DNA of 49,685 nt from Alteromonadaceae bacterium. Lineage in GTDB: Bacteria; Pseudomonadota; Gammaproteobacteria; Pseudomonadales; Oleiphilaceae. Position 1 is the stretch's first letter; each line of letters begins with the position of its first letter. The notes under the pieces were generated by a model. That model did no database searches and was not told where the DNA came from. It was given only the letters and a program-made list of their open reading frames with translations. Positions 1 to 10,046 of this stretch are shown piece by piece. The stretch is taken from the NCBI GenBank assembly GCA_013393545.1, contig JABXHG010000574.1, positions 1-49,685 on the forward strand. The letters are read 5' to 3'. Made by a program: the position numbers and the translations under genes.

Positions 1-315
1 GATGCTATGGCGCAGATAGGTCAAAAGGATCAGGCAAACTAGAAAGGCAGTAAGCTGATCGAAAAGATGAAAGAGCTGATTACACGACAGATGTTCGATA
101 TTGCCATTCAGGAGGCCATCGGCAATCAGGTGGTGGCGCGGGTCAAGGTCAAGGCGATGCGAAAGAACGTGAACGAAAAGTGCTACGGCGGCGACGTTAG
201 CCGTAAGAAAAAACTGCTGCAGAAGCAGAAAGAGGGCAAGAAACGCATGAAACAGCTGGGCAACGTGGATGTGCCCCAGGAAGCGTTCCTCGCCGTGTTA
301 CAGGTCGATAAATAG
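1..315 (+). CDS. lepA: Elongation factor 4 (LepA), C-terminal fragment
   Basis: This is the last ~104 codons of the ribosome back-translocating GTPase LepA. Only the C-terminal domain is in the window; it is recognised by the [18 protein letters not shown] and [11 protein letters not shown] blocks and the [13 protein letters not shown] end. Reading frame 1 is open from base 1 except for an in-frame TAG at 40-42, at a spot where, from memory of the family, an aromatic residue is usual. The first ~180 bases contain several other unusual residues (for example LITRQ where LIPRQ is normal), while the rest is normal. An ATG at 67 could only start a fragment. I think the stop is more likely an end-of-contig error than a true pseudogene. 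lepB follows 14 bases later, the usual lepA-lepB operon. Confidence 0.85.
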
Positions 316-329
316 GACAAGATACCGGA

Positions 330-1115
330 ATGGATATCAATTTCCCGCTGGTACTGGTGGTGCTGACGTTTGCCACCGGCGTGGTCTGGCTGGCCGACAA
401 GCTGTTCCTGCGCAAGCGCCGTCTGGCGGCGGCAGGTGCAACACCGGATGCCGGCGAGCCGGCGGAGGAACCCAAAGAACCCTGGCTGGTGGATGTCAGC
501 CGGTCGTTCTTTCCGGTACTGGCGATTGTGCTGGTATTGCGCTCCTTCCTGATTGAGCCTTTCCAGATTCCCTCCGGTTCCATGCTGCCCACTCTGGAAG
601 TGGGCGATTTCATTCTGGTAAACAAATACGCCTATGGCCTTCGCCTGCCGGTGGCCGGTACCAAGATTGTCGACATTGGCGACCCCGAACGCGGCGATGT
701 CATGGTCTTCCGCTATCCTGAAGATGGTGTTACCAATTACATCAAGCGGGTAATCGGTTTGCCGGGAGATCACATTCGTTATCGCGACAAGCAGCTTTTC
801 GTCAACGGCGAACCGGTACCCCGGGAATTTGTTGCCCGCCTGCCGCCCATGGAGCGCTGGCGTGAACGGATTGGCGGCGTCGAGCACGATCTGTATCTGA
901 GCATGGGTCGTGTGTCCGGCTCCGGCGAGGGCGAATGGGTGGTGCCCGAGGGCCACTACTTCGTGATGGGCGATAACCGGGATAACAGTAACGACAGCCG
1001 TTTCTGGGGCACGGTGCCGGACGACATGGTGGTGGGCAAGGCCTTTGCCATCTGGATGCACTGGCAATCGCTGACCAGTCTGCCATCTTTTGAACGGGTA
1101 GGCACCATTGAGTGA
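330..1115 (+). CDS. lepB: Signal peptidase I
   Basis: Membrane-bound serine protease that removes signal peptides from exported preproteins at the periplasmic face of the inner membrane. The 261-residue protein has two N-terminal membrane segments (about residues 4-20 and 57-74), as in E. coli LepB. The catalytic Ser84 lies in IPSGSMLPTL and the general base Lys139 in YIKRVIGLPGD. The box GHYFVMGDNRDNSNDSR near the C-terminus is the family's conserved region E. Start ATG at 330 is 14 bases after the lepA stop, so the two are probably one transcript. Length is slightly short of the E. coli enzyme because the periplasmic insert is smaller. Confidence 0.97.
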   Translation: MDINFPLVLVVLTFATGVVWLADKLFLRKRRLAAAGATPDAGEPAEEPKEPWLVDVSRSFFPVLAIVLVLRSFLIEPFQIPSGSMLPTLEVGDFILVNKYAYGLRLPVAGTKIVDIGDPERGDVMVFRYPEDGVTNYIKRVIGLPGDHIRYRDKQLFVNGEPVPREFVARLPPMERWRERIGGVEHDLYLSMGRVSGSGEGEWVVPEGHYFVMGDNRDNSNDSRFWGTVPDDMVVGKAFAIWMHWQSLTSLPSFERVGTIE

Positions 1116-1142
1116 TTGGGTACTTTAAGGAGTGAAGCGATC

Positions 1143-1526
1143 ATGAAAACCGATTATCCGGCGGGTACACGGCAGCAGGGCGGAGCGCTGGCGATGGTCA
1201 TTGTGGCGCTGTTTTTTGGTGCCTTGTTGACCCTGGCTATCAAACTCGGCCCCGCCTATATCGACGACATCACCATCCAGGAGGCGCTTGAAAGCCTGGA
1301 AGGCACGGAAGGCCTTTCACGGATGGGGCCGGCGGAAGTGCGCCGGCTGATTAACAAACGGCTGAGTGTGAACAACGTTCGTGGCTTTGATGCCAAGCAC
1401 ATCTCGGTCGATAAAAACGGCGAATATGTCGTGATCAACGTGGACTACGAAGTTCGCAACAATCTTTTTGCCAATGTGGACAGTGTTGTTCACTTCCAGC
1501 ATGAATACGAGTTGAAGGGCCAGTGA
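1143..1526 (+). CDS. DUF4845 family membrane protein
   Basis: A 127-residue protein with one N-terminal membrane segment (about residues 14-35, [20 protein letters not shown]) and a small soluble domain predicted to lie outside the cytoplasm. The family is regularly found between lepB and rnc in Pseudomonas-like bacteria; its function is unknown. The ATG at 1143 was chosen because an AAGGAG at 1127-1132 sits 10 bases upstream. An upstream in-frame start at 1116 would overlap the end of lepB and lacks such a site. The stop codon overlaps the GTG start of rnc, which implies translational coupling. Confidence 0.85.
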   Translation: MKTDYPAGTRQQGGALAMVIVALFFGALLTLAIKLGPAYIDDITIQEALESLEGTEGLSRMGPAEVRRLINKRLSVNNVRGFDAKHISVDKNGEYVVINVDYEVRNNLFANVDSVVHFQHEYELKGQ

Positions 1527-2212
1527 ATTCACAACCAGATCTTGACGAACTCCAGCGCCGCATCGGCTATCAGTTCAAGCAACCCGATAGGCTGTTGCTG
1601 GCGCTGACCCACCGCAGTTTCGGCAACCAGAACAACGAGCGCCTGGAGTTTCTGGGCGATTCCATCGTCAATATGGTCATTGCCGAGCACCTGTACCAGC
1701 ACTTCGAAAAAGCCCGTGAAGGCCAGCTCAGCCGGTTGCGCGCGCGCATGGTGAAGGGCGTAACGTTGGCCGAAATTGGCCGCGAGTTCAAGCTTGGTCA
1801 GTATCTTCGGCTGGGCTCCGGTGAGCTGAAAAGCGGTGGCTTTCGGCGGGAATCCATCCTGGCGGATGCCATCGAGTCGATCATTGGTGCCATCTATCTG
1901 GACAGCGATTTCTACACCTGCCGGGAGCAAGTGCTGCGCTGGTTTGAGCAGCGCCTCAAGCGCCTGGATATCCAGGACACCCAGAAAGATCCGAAAACCC
2001 GCCTGCAGGAATACCTGCAGTCCCGTCAATTCCCGTTGCCCAACTACGACGTGATCTCGGTGGATGGTCAGGCCCATAACCAGACCTTCCATGTATCCTG
2101 TGCGTTGCCCTCGCTGGATCGTAAAACCAGCGGTACCGGCAGCAGCCGACGTATTGCCGAACAGGAAGCCGCCCGCAATGCGCTCAAACAGTTGGGCGTG
2201 GAGACTGAATGA
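1523..2212 (+). CDS. rnc: Ribonuclease III
   Basis: Double-strand-specific endoribonuclease for rRNA precursors and structured mRNAs. The 229-residue protein has the RNase III signature [12 protein letters not shown] (residues 38-49, acidic residues Glu39, Glu42, Asp46) and the second metal-binding cluster [13 protein letters not shown] with Asp115 and Glu118. A C-terminal double-stranded RNA-binding domain occupies about residues 155-226 and ends in [20 protein letters not shown]. The start is GTG at 1523, overlapping the previous stop (GTGA). The gene overlaps era by four bases. The rnc-era-recO order is the common proteobacterial operon, in which RNase III often cleaves its own leader; no leader hairpin was looked for in detail. 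Confidence 0.97.
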   Translation: MNSQPDLDELQRRIGYQFKQPDRLLLALTHRSFGNQNNERLEFLGDSIVNMVIAEHLYQHFEKAREGQLSRLRARMVKGVTLAEIGREFKLGQYLRLGSGELKSGGFRRESILADAIESIIGAIYLDSDFYTCREQVLRWFEQRLKRLDIQDTQKDPKTRLQEYLQSRQFPLPNYDVISVDGQAHNQTFHVSCALPSLDRKTSGTGSSRRIAEQEAARNALKQLGVETE

Positions 2213-3129
2213 TGCACGATTTGATGCGCCCGGAAGATCCGGACAGCCGCTGCGGTTTTGTCGCCATCGTAGGCCGGCCGAACGTGGGCAAATCCACGTT
2301 GCTGAACCACATTCTGGGCCAGAAGCTCAGCATTACCTCCCGCAAGCCCCAGACCACCCGCCATCAGGTGCTGGGTATCAAGACCGAGGGACCGGTGCAG
2401 GCGATTTACGTGGACACCCCGGGCATGCACGAAGATGAGCCTCGGGCTCTGAACCGCGCCATGAACAAGGCTGCCTCGTCGGCTCTGATTGATGTGGACG
2501 TGGTGGTGTTCGTGGTGGACCAGCTGAACTGGACCAGCGCCGATGAAATGGTGCTGGACAAGCTTAAACGTTTGAAGTGCCCGGTGATTCTGGCAGTCAA
2601 CAAGGTAGACAGGCTGGAGAAGCGGGAACTGCTGTTGCCGCACCTGGACATGCTGTCGAAAAAGCGCGAGTTTGCCGAAATCATTCCACTGTCGGCGTTA
2701 AAGGAAACCAACCTGGAGCCGCTGGAGCAGGCGGTCGGGCGTTTTCTGCCGGAAAGCGTGCATTTCTACCCGGATGACCAGGTGACTGACCGCAGCGAGC
2801 GGTTCATGGCGGCCGAGATGGTGCGGGAGAAAATCACCCGCCAGCTGGGGGCCGAACTACCGTATTCCGTGGCCGTGGAAATTGAGGAATTTAAGCACCA
2901 GGGCAAGACCCTTCATATCTCCGCGTTGATCCTGGTGGAGCGTGAGGGGCAGAAGAAGATTCTGATCGGTGATAAGGGCGAACGCCTGCGCCGCATTGGC
3001 CAGGAAGCCCGGGCTGATATGGAACGCCTGTTCGACAGCAAGGTAATGCTGCGCCTGTGGGTGAAGGTTAAACGCGGCTGGGCCGACAGTGACCGGGCCT
3101 TGAAAAGCCTGGGCATGAACGATTCCTGA
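2209..3129 (+). CDS. era: GTPase Era
   Basis: Essential GTPase that binds the 3' end of 16S rRNA during maturation of the 30S subunit. The 306-residue protein shows the G1 loop GRPNVGKST (22-30), G3 DTPG (69-72), G4 NKVD (131-134) and G5 SAL (162-164). The C-terminal KH RNA-binding domain covers about residues 205-290 and includes the conserved [14 protein letters not shown] stretch. ATG at 2209 overlaps the rnc stop (ATGA); a second ATG directly follows at 2212, so the true start could be one codon later. recO begins eight bases downstream. Confidence 0.97.
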   Translation: MMHDLMRPEDPDSRCGFVAIVGRPNVGKSTLLNHILGQKLSITSRKPQTTRHQVLGIKTEGPVQAIYVDTPGMHEDEPRALNRAMNKAASSALIDVDVVVFVVDQLNWTSADEMVLDKLKRLKCPVILAVNKVDRLEKRELLLPHLDMLSKKREFAEIIPLSALKETNLEPLEQAVGRFLPESVHFYPDDQVTDRSERFMAAEMVREKITRQLGAELPYSVAVEIEEFKHQGKTLHISALILVEREGQKKILIGDKGERLRRIGQEARADMERLFDSKVMLRLWVKVKRGWADSDRALKSLGMNDS

Positions 3130-3136
3130 GGCGGGC

Positions 3137-3877
3137 ATGGACACGGCGGTGCAGCAAGAGCCCGCTTACGTGATTCACCGTCGCCCCTGGCGGGAATCGT
3201 CACTGCTGGTGGATTTGTTCACCCTTAACCATGGCCGCATGGCCGTGGTGGCCCGTGGGGCAACCGGTGCCCGCAGCCCGCTCAAGGCGCAGTTGCAGCC
3301 ATTTCAGCCGTTGCTGGTGGATTGGCGCGGGCGCAGTGACCTGAAAACCCTGGTGCAGCTGGATGTCCGCCCCGCCGAGCTGCCAACCCGCACCCGCGCC
3401 TTGTACAGTGGCCTGTATATCAACGAATTACTTCAACGCATCCTGCCCGAGGCCGATCCCCATCCAGTCTTGTTTGCCAGTTATATCGATGCCCTGCAGG
3501 CGCTGGCGGCTTTGCCTGGCGATGGCGATGTGGAACCGGTATTAAGGCAATTCGAACAAGCCTTTGCCGGCGCACTCGGTTACGATTTCGCCTGGGATCG
3601 GACCACCGACACCGGCGAATATGTTCAACCTCAGGGCTGTTATGGTTACGACCCCGCTCAGGGGATTGTTTGCCCGACCAATCGGGATGCCCGGTTAAGG
3701 CAATTGCCTGGCGACAGTCTGCTGTCGCTGGCTGCCGGGGATCTGGCGCCGGAAGGCGCCCGTAAAACCGCCAAACGGGTGATGCGGGTGCTCATCGATT
3801 ATCTGTTGCAGGGCCGGCCACTGCACAGCCGTTCACTGTTTAGCCATTCCGTTTCATCGTCAGGGAGTAAACCATGA
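3137..3877 (+). CDS. recO: DNA repair protein RecO
   Basis: RecFOR-pathway mediator that helps RecA replace SSB on single-stranded DNA. The 246-residue protein begins with the OB-fold pattern [20 protein letters not shown] and continues with [11 protein letters not shown] and [12 protein letters not shown], followed by a helical domain with [20 protein letters not shown]. Length is typical of gammaproteobacterial RecO. It lies between era and pdxJ and overlaps pdxJ by four bases (ATGA). The ATG at 3137 follows a GAGGCGGGC stretch that can serve as a weak ribosome binding site. Confidence 0.93.
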   Translation: MDTAVQQEPAYVIHRRPWRESSLLVDLFTLNHGRMAVVARGATGARSPLKAQLQPFQPLLVDWRGRSDLKTLVQLDVRPAELPTRTRALYSGLYINELLQRILPEADPHPVLFASYIDALQALAALPGDGDVEPVLRQFEQAFAGALGYDFAWDRTTDTGEYVQPQGCYGYDPAQGIVCPTNRDARLRQLPGDSLLSLAAGDLAPEGARKTAKRVMRVLIDYLLQGRPLHSRSLFSHSVSSSGSKP

Positions 3878-4608
3878 CCGACAGAGTGCTGTTAGGTGTC
3901 AACATTGACCACGTGGCCACGCTGCGCCAGGCCCGGGGCACCCGGTATCCGGACCCGGTGCAGGCTGCCATGCTTGCCGAGGAAGCCGGTGCCGACGGTA
4001 TCACCGTTCACCCCCGGGAAGACCGTCGGCATATTCAGGACCGCGACGTACTGTTGCTGCGCGAGACTCTGCAAACCAAAATGAACCTGGAAATGGCGGT
4101 CACCGACGACATGCTGGCGTTCGCGGAACAGGTGCGCCCGCAGTGCGTGTGTCTGGTGCCGGAAAAGCGCGAAGAGCTGACCACCGAAGGCGGTCTGGAC
4201 GTGGATGGCCAGGAAGAGCGGGTGGCCCGTGCCTGTGATCGTCTGGCAAAAATCGGTACCGAAGTTTCCCTGTTCATCGACCCCGATCCGGCGCAGATTG
4301 ATGCTGCCGTGCGCTGTGGTGCGCCAGTGATCGAACTGCACACTGGCGAATACGCAGAGGCGGAGACCCCCGAGGCGCTGGCCCGTTCACTGCGGGTTCT
4401 GGAAGACGCCGTGAGCTACGCCCACAAGCGCGGGCTGGTGGTCAACGCCGGCCATGGCCTGCATTACCACAACACCGAGGCGGTGGCCGCAATTGCCGGT
4501 ATCAACGAACTGAACATCGGCCATGCAATTATTGCCCGGGCGTTGTTTACCGGCTTGAAAGAAGCGGTTCAGGATATGCGGGCCATTCTGGATCGTGCCA
4601 GATCCTGA
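3874..4608 (+). CDS. pdxJ: Pyridoxine 5'-phosphate synthase
   Basis: Condenses 1-deoxyxylulose 5-phosphate with 3-amino-2-oxopropyl phosphate in the DXP-dependent vitamin B6 pathway. The 244-residue TIM barrel shows [13 protein letters not shown] (10-22), the HPREDRRHI loop, the catalytic-region MAVTDDM and [14 protein letters not shown] segments, and the late [10 protein letters not shown] phosphate-binding loop. It overlaps recO by four bases. In many relatives acpS follows; here the gene abuts, stop to stop, the barA gene on the other strand with no space for a terminator between them. Confidence 0.97.
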   Translation: MTDRVLLGVNIDHVATLRQARGTRYPDPVQAAMLAEEAGADGITVHPREDRRHIQDRDVLLLRETLQTKMNLEMAVTDDMLAFAEQVRPQCVCLVPEKREELTTEGGLDVDGQEERVARACDRLAKIGTEVSLFIDPDPAQIDAAVRCGAPVIELHTGEYAEAETPEALARSLRVLEDAVSYAHKRGLVVNAGHGLHYHNTEAVAAIAGINELNIGHAIIARALFTGLKEAVQDMRAILDRARS

Positions 4609-7488
4609 TCAGGTCTGTGACGATGGCGCAACCCGGTGTTCCCGGAACAGGGGTTGCCAGTCTGTCTGTTCGCTCCAGTTTTGCAAACGGTCCATTGCGG
4701 CAATCAGCTGCTGTTGATGTTGCGCCATGGTGGGGCTCTCGCATTTAAGGGCGGTTTCGAACTGGTAGGTGGCGCCTCTTAATTCCGGTACGCCGCAATA
4801 GCGTGTGGCACCATGTAGTTTATGCACACACTCCAATAAATTGGCAAGGTCGTTTTTTTGCCAAAGCTCTTCTATCTGCTGGCGGTCACTGCTTAGCTGT
4901 TCGATCAACATGCTGAACAGTTCTTCCGCCAGATCTGCCTTGCCGGCGGCAAGCTCGATGCTCTCTTTGATGCTAACGCATTCGTGTTGCCGGCTCCGGC
5001 TCGATGGTCTGTGCGTTACGCTTCGGGTGTCGCGTACTTCTTCGACCGGTTCCTCGCCTGGCTCGGCCGGTGATTGGTAGCCAGTATGATCGACCACCAA
5101 ATCGCGTAATTGCCGGCTACTGATTGGCTTGGGCATGTAACCATCGAACCCCTGCTCGCGCAGCTTGGCTTGTTCGCTGGCCATGGCGTGGGCAGTAAGG
5201 GCAATGATACAGGTATGATGGGTATCGGTATCCAGCTCGCGAATGCGGGCCGTGGCTTCCACGCCATCCATCCCTGGCATTTGCAGATCCATCAAAACCA
5301 GATCGTAGGCTTGTTTGCGAACCAGTCCCAGGGCCTCAAAACCGCTGGTGGCGCCATCAGCCGGTACTCGGCTTTCCTCAAGCAGGGTCAGTACCAGTTT
5401 AAGGTTGGCGGCATTGTCATCCACCGCCAGAATCCTTGGGCAAGTGGGAGCCCGCCGTCTGGATAATCCACTGCCCGGTTGGTCCGTGGGGGCGTCGTTT
5501 TCCGAATATATTCCGTGAATCAGCAACAGCAGTTCGTGGTAAAGGGTTTCTCGTCGCACCGGTTTGGTCAGGTGGCTACTGGCGATACCGGAGAACGGGG
5601 TATCCTGAGTATCGAGCGTTGGGGTCAGCAGCAGAGTCCTGCAGTCATAATCCACTTCGAGGGTGTGCAGCAGGCCGCGATACTGATTGGAGCGCAGCAG
5701 GTGGGGTGTGATCCCTACCATGGCCAGAGCATAGCCCCGGTTGTTCTTCTGGGCCTCGTCTACGTACTCCAGTAATTCTGCCGGTGTGCCCGCCCGTTCC
5801 ACGGTCACGCCCCAGCTGCGCAACATGTGTTCCATGGCCAGCCCGGTGGTTTGCTGGTGCTCCAGATAAATGACCCTCTCGCCCTTCAATGCATCGCGAG
5901 CTGGCAATTCATTGGCGATGTTGGAAAGCTCCGGATTCAGCGTGAACCAGAACGTGGAGCCTTTGCCCAGTTCGCTCTCCAGACCAATTTCACCGCCCAT
6001 TTCTTCGACCAGTCGTTTGGATATCGCCAGGCCCAGGCCAGTGCCGCCATATTGCCGTGCGGTTGACGGATCGGCCTGACTAAAGGCATTGAACAGTGAA
6101 TGCTGTTGAGCCCGCGAAAGGCCCACACCGGAATCGGTCACGCTTAAACGAAGGGTGACCTGATTTTTTTCCGGATCTTCCGCCTCCAGGCTGGCTCGCA
6201 GCACAACCTCTCCGGTCTGGGTAAACTTGATGGCGTTGTTGATCAGGTTGGTGATGACCTGTTTGACCCTTAGCGGATCACCCATAATGCTGTCCGGGAC
6301 GTCTTGATAAACGAGCGCTACAAGGTCGAGATTCTTGCCGTGGGCCTCGGGGGCCAGCATGACCATGACTTCCTCGACAATGTCCCGCAGCTGAAATGGC
6401 ACGCGGTCAAGAATCAGTTTACCGGCCTCGATCTTGGAGAAATCCAGGATGTCGTTGATGATGGTTAGCAGGATTTCCGAGGATTTTCGGATCGTGTTGA
6501 GATGATCCCGGTGCTGGCGGGGCATCGGGCTTTTCAGCAATAGCTCCGTGAAGCCGATGATGCCGTTCAGCGGTGTTCGGATTTCATGGGACATGTTGGC
6601 CAGAAACTCGGATTTGATCCGGCTGGCGTCCAGAGCCTGTTTTCGGGCGAGGTCCAACTCGATGTTCTGTATTTCGATGGTTTCCAGGGTCTGTCGCAAG
6701 TCGCCGGTGGCCTGATCAATATTCTGCTGCATCTCTGCCTGGGCCTGCCGCAGCTCCGAGGCCATCTCGTTAAGGCCGGATTCAAGCTGTTCGAATTCCG
6801 GGCCGGCACCGGTGTAGACCCGGGTGTCCAGCTTGCCTTCCTTGAGCCGGGCCACTGCCTCATTCAGTTGAAAAACAGGATCGGTGAAAGCCTTGCTCAG
6901 GCGCACAGAGATGGCCATGCTCAGGAGGATTCCTCCGAGAATCAGCAGCAAGGAAATGAGCAGTGCCTTGTAGGTCTCTTTTTCCGTGCGCACGTGAGAC
7001 ATTTCCACGCTCGCCCAGCCTAGTGGTTCTCGTAGGCCGGCGGCCTGTTCCCGGGCATCCGGGTCGAGAATGGAGTCCACCATCAGGTCTTGTAGATGAA
7101 CCGGGGTGATAAACCGGGTGCTGTCGCCCTTGCTGATGCGCCGGGCCCGTTCCGGATCCAGAGGCGGTTTGTCTTCGGTGGCATCGCGCCCTCGGCCGGC
7201 GTGTAACAGGCGTTCGCCGTCGCGGGTAAAAAAGGTGATGGAACGAACGTCCTGTTCTTCCAACAGTGAGTTGGAGAGATTGGTCAACAGGGAGCGGTTG
7301 GCGGTGAACAGGCCGTATTCGGAGCCGGCGGCCAGCTGGCGGGACAGGGATTCGCCCCGGTCCTGCAGCAGGGATTCAATGTTGTTGACCCAGCTGTAGG
7401 TGAAGAACAGCCCCAGCAGCACTGTCGTCAACAAAGTGGGTACCAGCGTGACCACCAATACCTTTTTGCGAATGCCCCAATGTCGCAT
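4609..7488 (-). CDS. barA: Hybrid sensor histidine kinase BarA/GacS
   Basis: Tripartite sensor kinase of the GacS/GacA (BarA/UvrY) system, which controls Csr/Rsm small RNAs and so switches between growth and stationary-phase behaviour. From the start used here (959 residues): membrane segments at about 9-31 and 174-194 flank a periplasmic domain; a HAMP linker follows; the HisKA box [15 protein letters not shown] carries His301. The ATPase has [10 protein letters not shown] and [11 protein letters not shown] receiver domain has Asp734 in [10 protein letters not shown], and a C-terminal HPt domain has His889 in [12 protein letters not shown]. The ATG at 7488 is preferred over 7503 and 7605 because the family begins just before the first membrane segment and an AGGAAGG lies just upstream. 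The longer forms run into repeat element A. Confidence 0.95.
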   Translation of the reverse strand: MRHWGIRKKVLVVTLVPTLLTTVLLGLFFTYSWVNNIESLLQDRGESLSRQLAAGSEYGLFTANRSLLTNLSNSLLEEQDVRSITFFTRDGERLLHAGRGRDATEDKPPLDPERARRISKGDSTRFITPVHLQDLMVDSILDPDAREQAAGLREPLGWASVEMSHVRTEKETYKALLISLLLILGGILLSMAISVRLSKAFTDPVFQLNEAVARLKEGKLDTRVYTGAGPEFEQLESGLNEMASELRQAQAEMQQNIDQATGDLRQTLETIEIQNIELDLARKQALDASRIKSEFLANMSHEIRTPLNGIIGFTELLLKSPMPRQHRDHLNTIRKSSEILLTIINDILDFSKIEAGKLILDRVPFQLRDIVEEVMVMLAPEAHGKNLDLVALVYQDVPDSIMGDPLRVKQVITNLINNAIKFTQTGEVVLRASLEAEDPEKNQVTLRLSVTDSGVGLSRAQQHSLFNAFSQADPSTARQYGGTGLGLAISKRLVEEMGGEIGLESELGKGSTFWFTLNPELSNIANELPARDALKGERVIYLEHQQTTGLAMEHMLRSWGVTVERAGTPAELLEYVDEAQKNNRGYALAMVGITPHLLRSNQYRGLLHTLEVDYDCRTLLLTPTLDTQDTPFSGIASSHLTKPVRRETLYHELLLLIHGIYSENDAPTDQPGSGLSRRRAPTCPRILAVDDNAANLKLVLTLLEESRVPADGATSGFEALGLVRKQAYDLVLMDLQMPGMDGVEATARIRELDTDTHHTCIIALTAHAMASEQAKLREQGFDGYMPKPISSRQLRDLVVDHTGYQSPAEPGEEPVEEVRDTRSVTHRPSSRSRQHECVSIKESIELAAGKADLAEELFSMLIEQLSSDRQQIEELWQKNDLANLLECVHKLHGATRYCGVPELRGATYQFETALKCESPTMAQHQQQLIAAMDRLQNWSEQTDWQPLFREHRVAPSSQT

Positions 7489-7522
7489 GGACCTTCCTGT
7501 CATCCTTCCTGTATACCTATTC

Positions 7523-7635
7523 GCCAGCAAGCAGAGAGGCCTTTCCAAAACACGCTGTAAAGACATCCATGTCCCGCTCGAGCTCCGCCTTCCATGGCTT
7601 CGCACGGTTCTGGAAAGGCCTCTCTGCTCACTGGC
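7523..7635. repeat. Palindromic element A (nested hairpins)
   Basis: Intergenic inverted repeat between the divergent barA and cysM genes. The arms AGCAGAGAGGCCTTTCCA (7530-7547) and its exact complement (7611-7628) match over 18 bases; after a two-base mismatch the pairing resumes with GCCAG/CTGGC. Inside is a small hairpin GACATCCATGTC (7562-7573), then CGCTCGAGC and a GCCTTCCATGGC block. The same architecture recurs at 25441, 35049 and 45808. There is no ORF of its own. It could form a hairpin in RNA or a cruciform in DNA; its effect on the divergent promoters is unknown. Confidence 0.85.
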
Positions 7636-7757
7636 TCATACACTACAATAAGCCTAAAAGTTATAGCCGTCGGTCATGGTGTTAGCGACAAGCCGTATTG
7701 GGACAAAGCGGCTATAACGAGTATGATTCGTGCCAAAGTGTATCACAGGGTCAGAGC

Positions 7758-8651
7758 ATGAGTTTTCCTACTATTGAAGATTATGTCGGGCACACGCCAC
7801 TGGTTCGTCTGCAACGTTTGCCGGGTGATACCAGCAATGTGATTCTGGCAAAGCTGGAAGGTAATAACCCGGCCGGTTCGGTAAAAGACCGTCCGGCTCT
7901 GAGCATGATTCAGGAAGCAGAACGCCGGGGCGAAATCAGCCCGGGCGATACCTTGATAGAAGCCACCTCCGGTAACACCGGGATTGCCCTGGCGATGGCG
8001 GCGGCCATCAAGGGGTATCGCATGAAGCTGATCATGCCAGAGAACATGAGCGAGGAGCGCCGTGCCTCCATGCGGGCCTATGGCGCCGAGATTATCGGGG
8101 TTAGTCAGACTGAGGGCATGGAAGGCGCACGGGATCTGGCGTTGCGAATGCAGGCCGAGGGCCAGGGCAAGGTTCTGGACCAGTTCGGTAATCTGGACAA
8201 CCCGTTGGCTCATTACCGCACTACCGGGCCGGAGATCTGGGAACAGACGGAAGGCCGGGTGACTCACTTCATTAGCTCCATGGGGACCACTGGAACGATT
8301 ATGGGGGTGTCCCGTTACCTTAAAGAGCGTAACCCGGACATTCGCATTATTGGTTTGCAGCCCGAAGACGGCGCTTCCATCCCTGGCATCCGCCGGTGGC
8401 CGGAAGAGTATCTGCCGAAAATCTACGACGCCAGCCGGGTGGACCAGGTTGTGGATATCAGCCAGCAGGAGGCGGAGGACACCATGCGTGCGCTGGCATC
8501 GCAGGAAGGTATTTTCTGCGGTGTGTCCTCCGGCGGTTCCATTGCCGCCGCCCTGAAGCTGTCCCGCGAGGTTGAAAATGCGGTGATCGTCGCGATTATC
8601 TGTGACCGTGGCGATCGATACCTGTCTACTGGCGTATTCCACAGCGCCTGA
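7758..8651 (+). CDS. cysM: Cysteine synthase B (O-acetylserine sulfhydrylase B)
   Basis: PLP enzyme making cysteine from O-acetylserine and sulfide; CysM-type enzymes can also use thiosulfate. The 297-residue protein has the PLP lysine Lys43 in NPAGSVKDR, the substrate loop [13 protein letters not shown] (68-80), [14 protein letters not shown] and the late GVSSGGS loop. [19 protein letters not shown] and the [13 protein letters not shown] ending match CysM rather than CysK. ATG at 7758 begins the conserved domain; an upstream in-frame ATG at 7698 would add 20 residues with no similarity. The gene precedes rlmD-relA-mazG, an order also known in Pseudomonas. Confidence 0.96.
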   Translation: MSFPTIEDYVGHTPLVRLQRLPGDTSNVILAKLEGNNPAGSVKDRPALSMIQEAERRGEISPGDTLIEATSGNTGIALAMAAAIKGYRMKLIMPENMSEERRASMRAYGAEIIGVSQTEGMEGARDLALRMQAEGQGKVLDQFGNLDNPLAHYRTTGPEIWEQTEGRVTHFISSMGTTGTIMGVSRYLKERNPDIRIIGLQPEDGASIPGIRRWPEEYLPKIYDASRVDQVVDISQQEAEDTMRALASQEGIFCGVSSGGSIAAALKLSREVENAVIVAIICDRGDRYLSTGVFHSA

Positions 8652-8676
8652 ACCGAAAACCGACAAGAGAACGATT

Positions 8677-10026
8677 ATGAGCAAGCGTCGCCGCAAGGCT
8701 TTGCCCAAGGAGCCTGTGCGTTGTGAAGTTGAAACCCTGAGCCACGATGGCCGGGGCATTGCCCGGGCCGAGGGCAAAACCCAGTTTGTAGACGGCGCGC
8801 TGCCCGGCGAAACGGTGATGGCAAAGATGGTTGGCTCCCGTAGCCGGTTTGACGAGCTGCGCACACTCGAGGTGCTGGAAGCCGCGCCGGAGCGCCAGCA
8901 GCCGCCCTGCGAATTTGCCGACTTGTGCGGTGGTTGCAGCCTGCAACACATGAGCCCGGATGCCCAGATCCGGTTCAAGGAAAACACCTTGCGCGAGCAT
9001 TTTGCCCATTTCGGGGGCATTGAGCCGGAGCATTGGGTCGAGCCCATGCGCTCGCCCGACAGTCTGGGTTATCGGCGCAAGGCCCGCTTGGGCGTGCGTT
9101 ACGTGAAGGCCCGGGAATCGGTGCTGGTCGGTTTCCGCGAGAAGCGCAATAGCTTTCTGACCGATATCGACAAGTGCATTGTTCTGGACCCGCGCATTGG
9201 CGAACGGATTATCCCCCTGCGGGAACTGTTGCACGACCTGGCCGCGTTCAATCGCATTCCGCAGGTGGAAGTGGGCTGTGGCGACGACGCGGCTGCCATG
9301 GTGTTCCGCAATATGGATGATCTGGTACCCGAAGACCGGGAAAAACTGATCCACTTCGGCCAGGCCCATGACTTGCATGTCTATCTGCAGCCGAAAGGCC
9401 CGGATACCGTCCACCGGATCTGGCCGGACTCCGACGGGCGCGATACCGAGCGGCTCAGTTACCGCATGGAAGAATTCGACCTGACCATGCAGTTCCACCC
9501 CATGGACTTTACCCAGGTGAATGCCGGTATTAACCGGGACATGGTGCACCGTGCAGCCGAGTGGCTGGATGTGCAGCCGGGTGAGCGAGTGCTGGACTTG
9601 TTCTGTGGTCTGGGCAATTTCACCCTGCCACTGGCCCGCAAGGGCGGCCACGTCGTGGGGGTGGAAGGCGACGACGCCATGGTGGTGCGGGGGCGGGAGA
9701 ATGCACGCCTGAACAATCTGGACAATGTTGAGTTCTTTGGTGCCGACCTGCATGGCGATTTCACCGGCCAGGGCTGGGCGAAAGAAGGCTTCGACAAGAT
9801 CCTGATCGATCCGCCCCGGTCCGGTGCCGAGGACATTTGCAAGTACCTGACCGCGTTTGGCGCCAGCCGCATCGTTTATGTGTCGTGCAACCCGGCCACG
9901 CTGGCGCGGGATGCAGGCGTTCTGGCTCGCAACGGTTACCGGCTGGTGCGGGCGGGTGTGATGGATATGTTCCCGCACACTACCCACGTTGAATCTATTG
10001 CGCTTTTCGAGCGGGATAGTCACTGA
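8677..10026 (+). CDS. rlmD: 23S rRNA (uracil-1939-C5)-methyltransferase RlmD
   Basis: SAM-dependent enzyme methylating U1939 of 23S rRNA. The 449-residue protein has an N-terminal TRAM domain (about 12-70). Its iron-sulfur cluster cysteines are Cys78, Cys84 and Cys87 in [10 protein letters not shown], plus Cys167 in DKCIVLDP. The Rossmann methyltransferase domain shows [15 protein letters not shown], the motif DPPRSG and the catalytic cysteine in [15 protein letters not shown] at 8677 was chosen because the basic MSKRRRK start is typical of the family; the upstream extension overlaps the end of cysM in another frame. Old names are RumA and YgcA. Confidence 0.96.
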   Translation: MSKRRRKALPKEPVRCEVETLSHDGRGIARAEGKTQFVDGALPGETVMAKMVGSRSRFDELRTLEVLEAAPERQQPPCEFADLCGGCSLQHMSPDAQIRFKENTLREHFAHFGGIEPEHWVEPMRSPDSLGYRRKARLGVRYVKARESVLVGFREKRNSFLTDIDKCIVLDPRIGERIIPLRELLHDLAAFNRIPQVEVGCGDDAAAMVFRNMDDLVPEDREKLIHFGQAHDLHVYLQPKGPDTVHRIWPDSDGRDTERLSYRMEEFDLTMQFHPMDFTQVNAGINRDMVHRAAEWLDVQPGERVLDLFCGLGNFTLPLARKGGHVVGVEGDDAMVVRGRENARLNNLDNVEFFGADLHGDFTGQGWAKEGFDKILIDPPRSGAEDICKYLTAFGASRIVYVSCNPATLARDAGVLARNGYRLVRAGVMDMFPHTTHVESIALFERDSH

Positions 10027-10046
10027 TCACTGACTAAGTATCTGCC

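Noticed and set aside
8626..10023. 465-codon minus-strand frame over rlmD
   Set aside because: Full antisense shadow of rlmD with His/Gln-rich composition and no recognisable domain.
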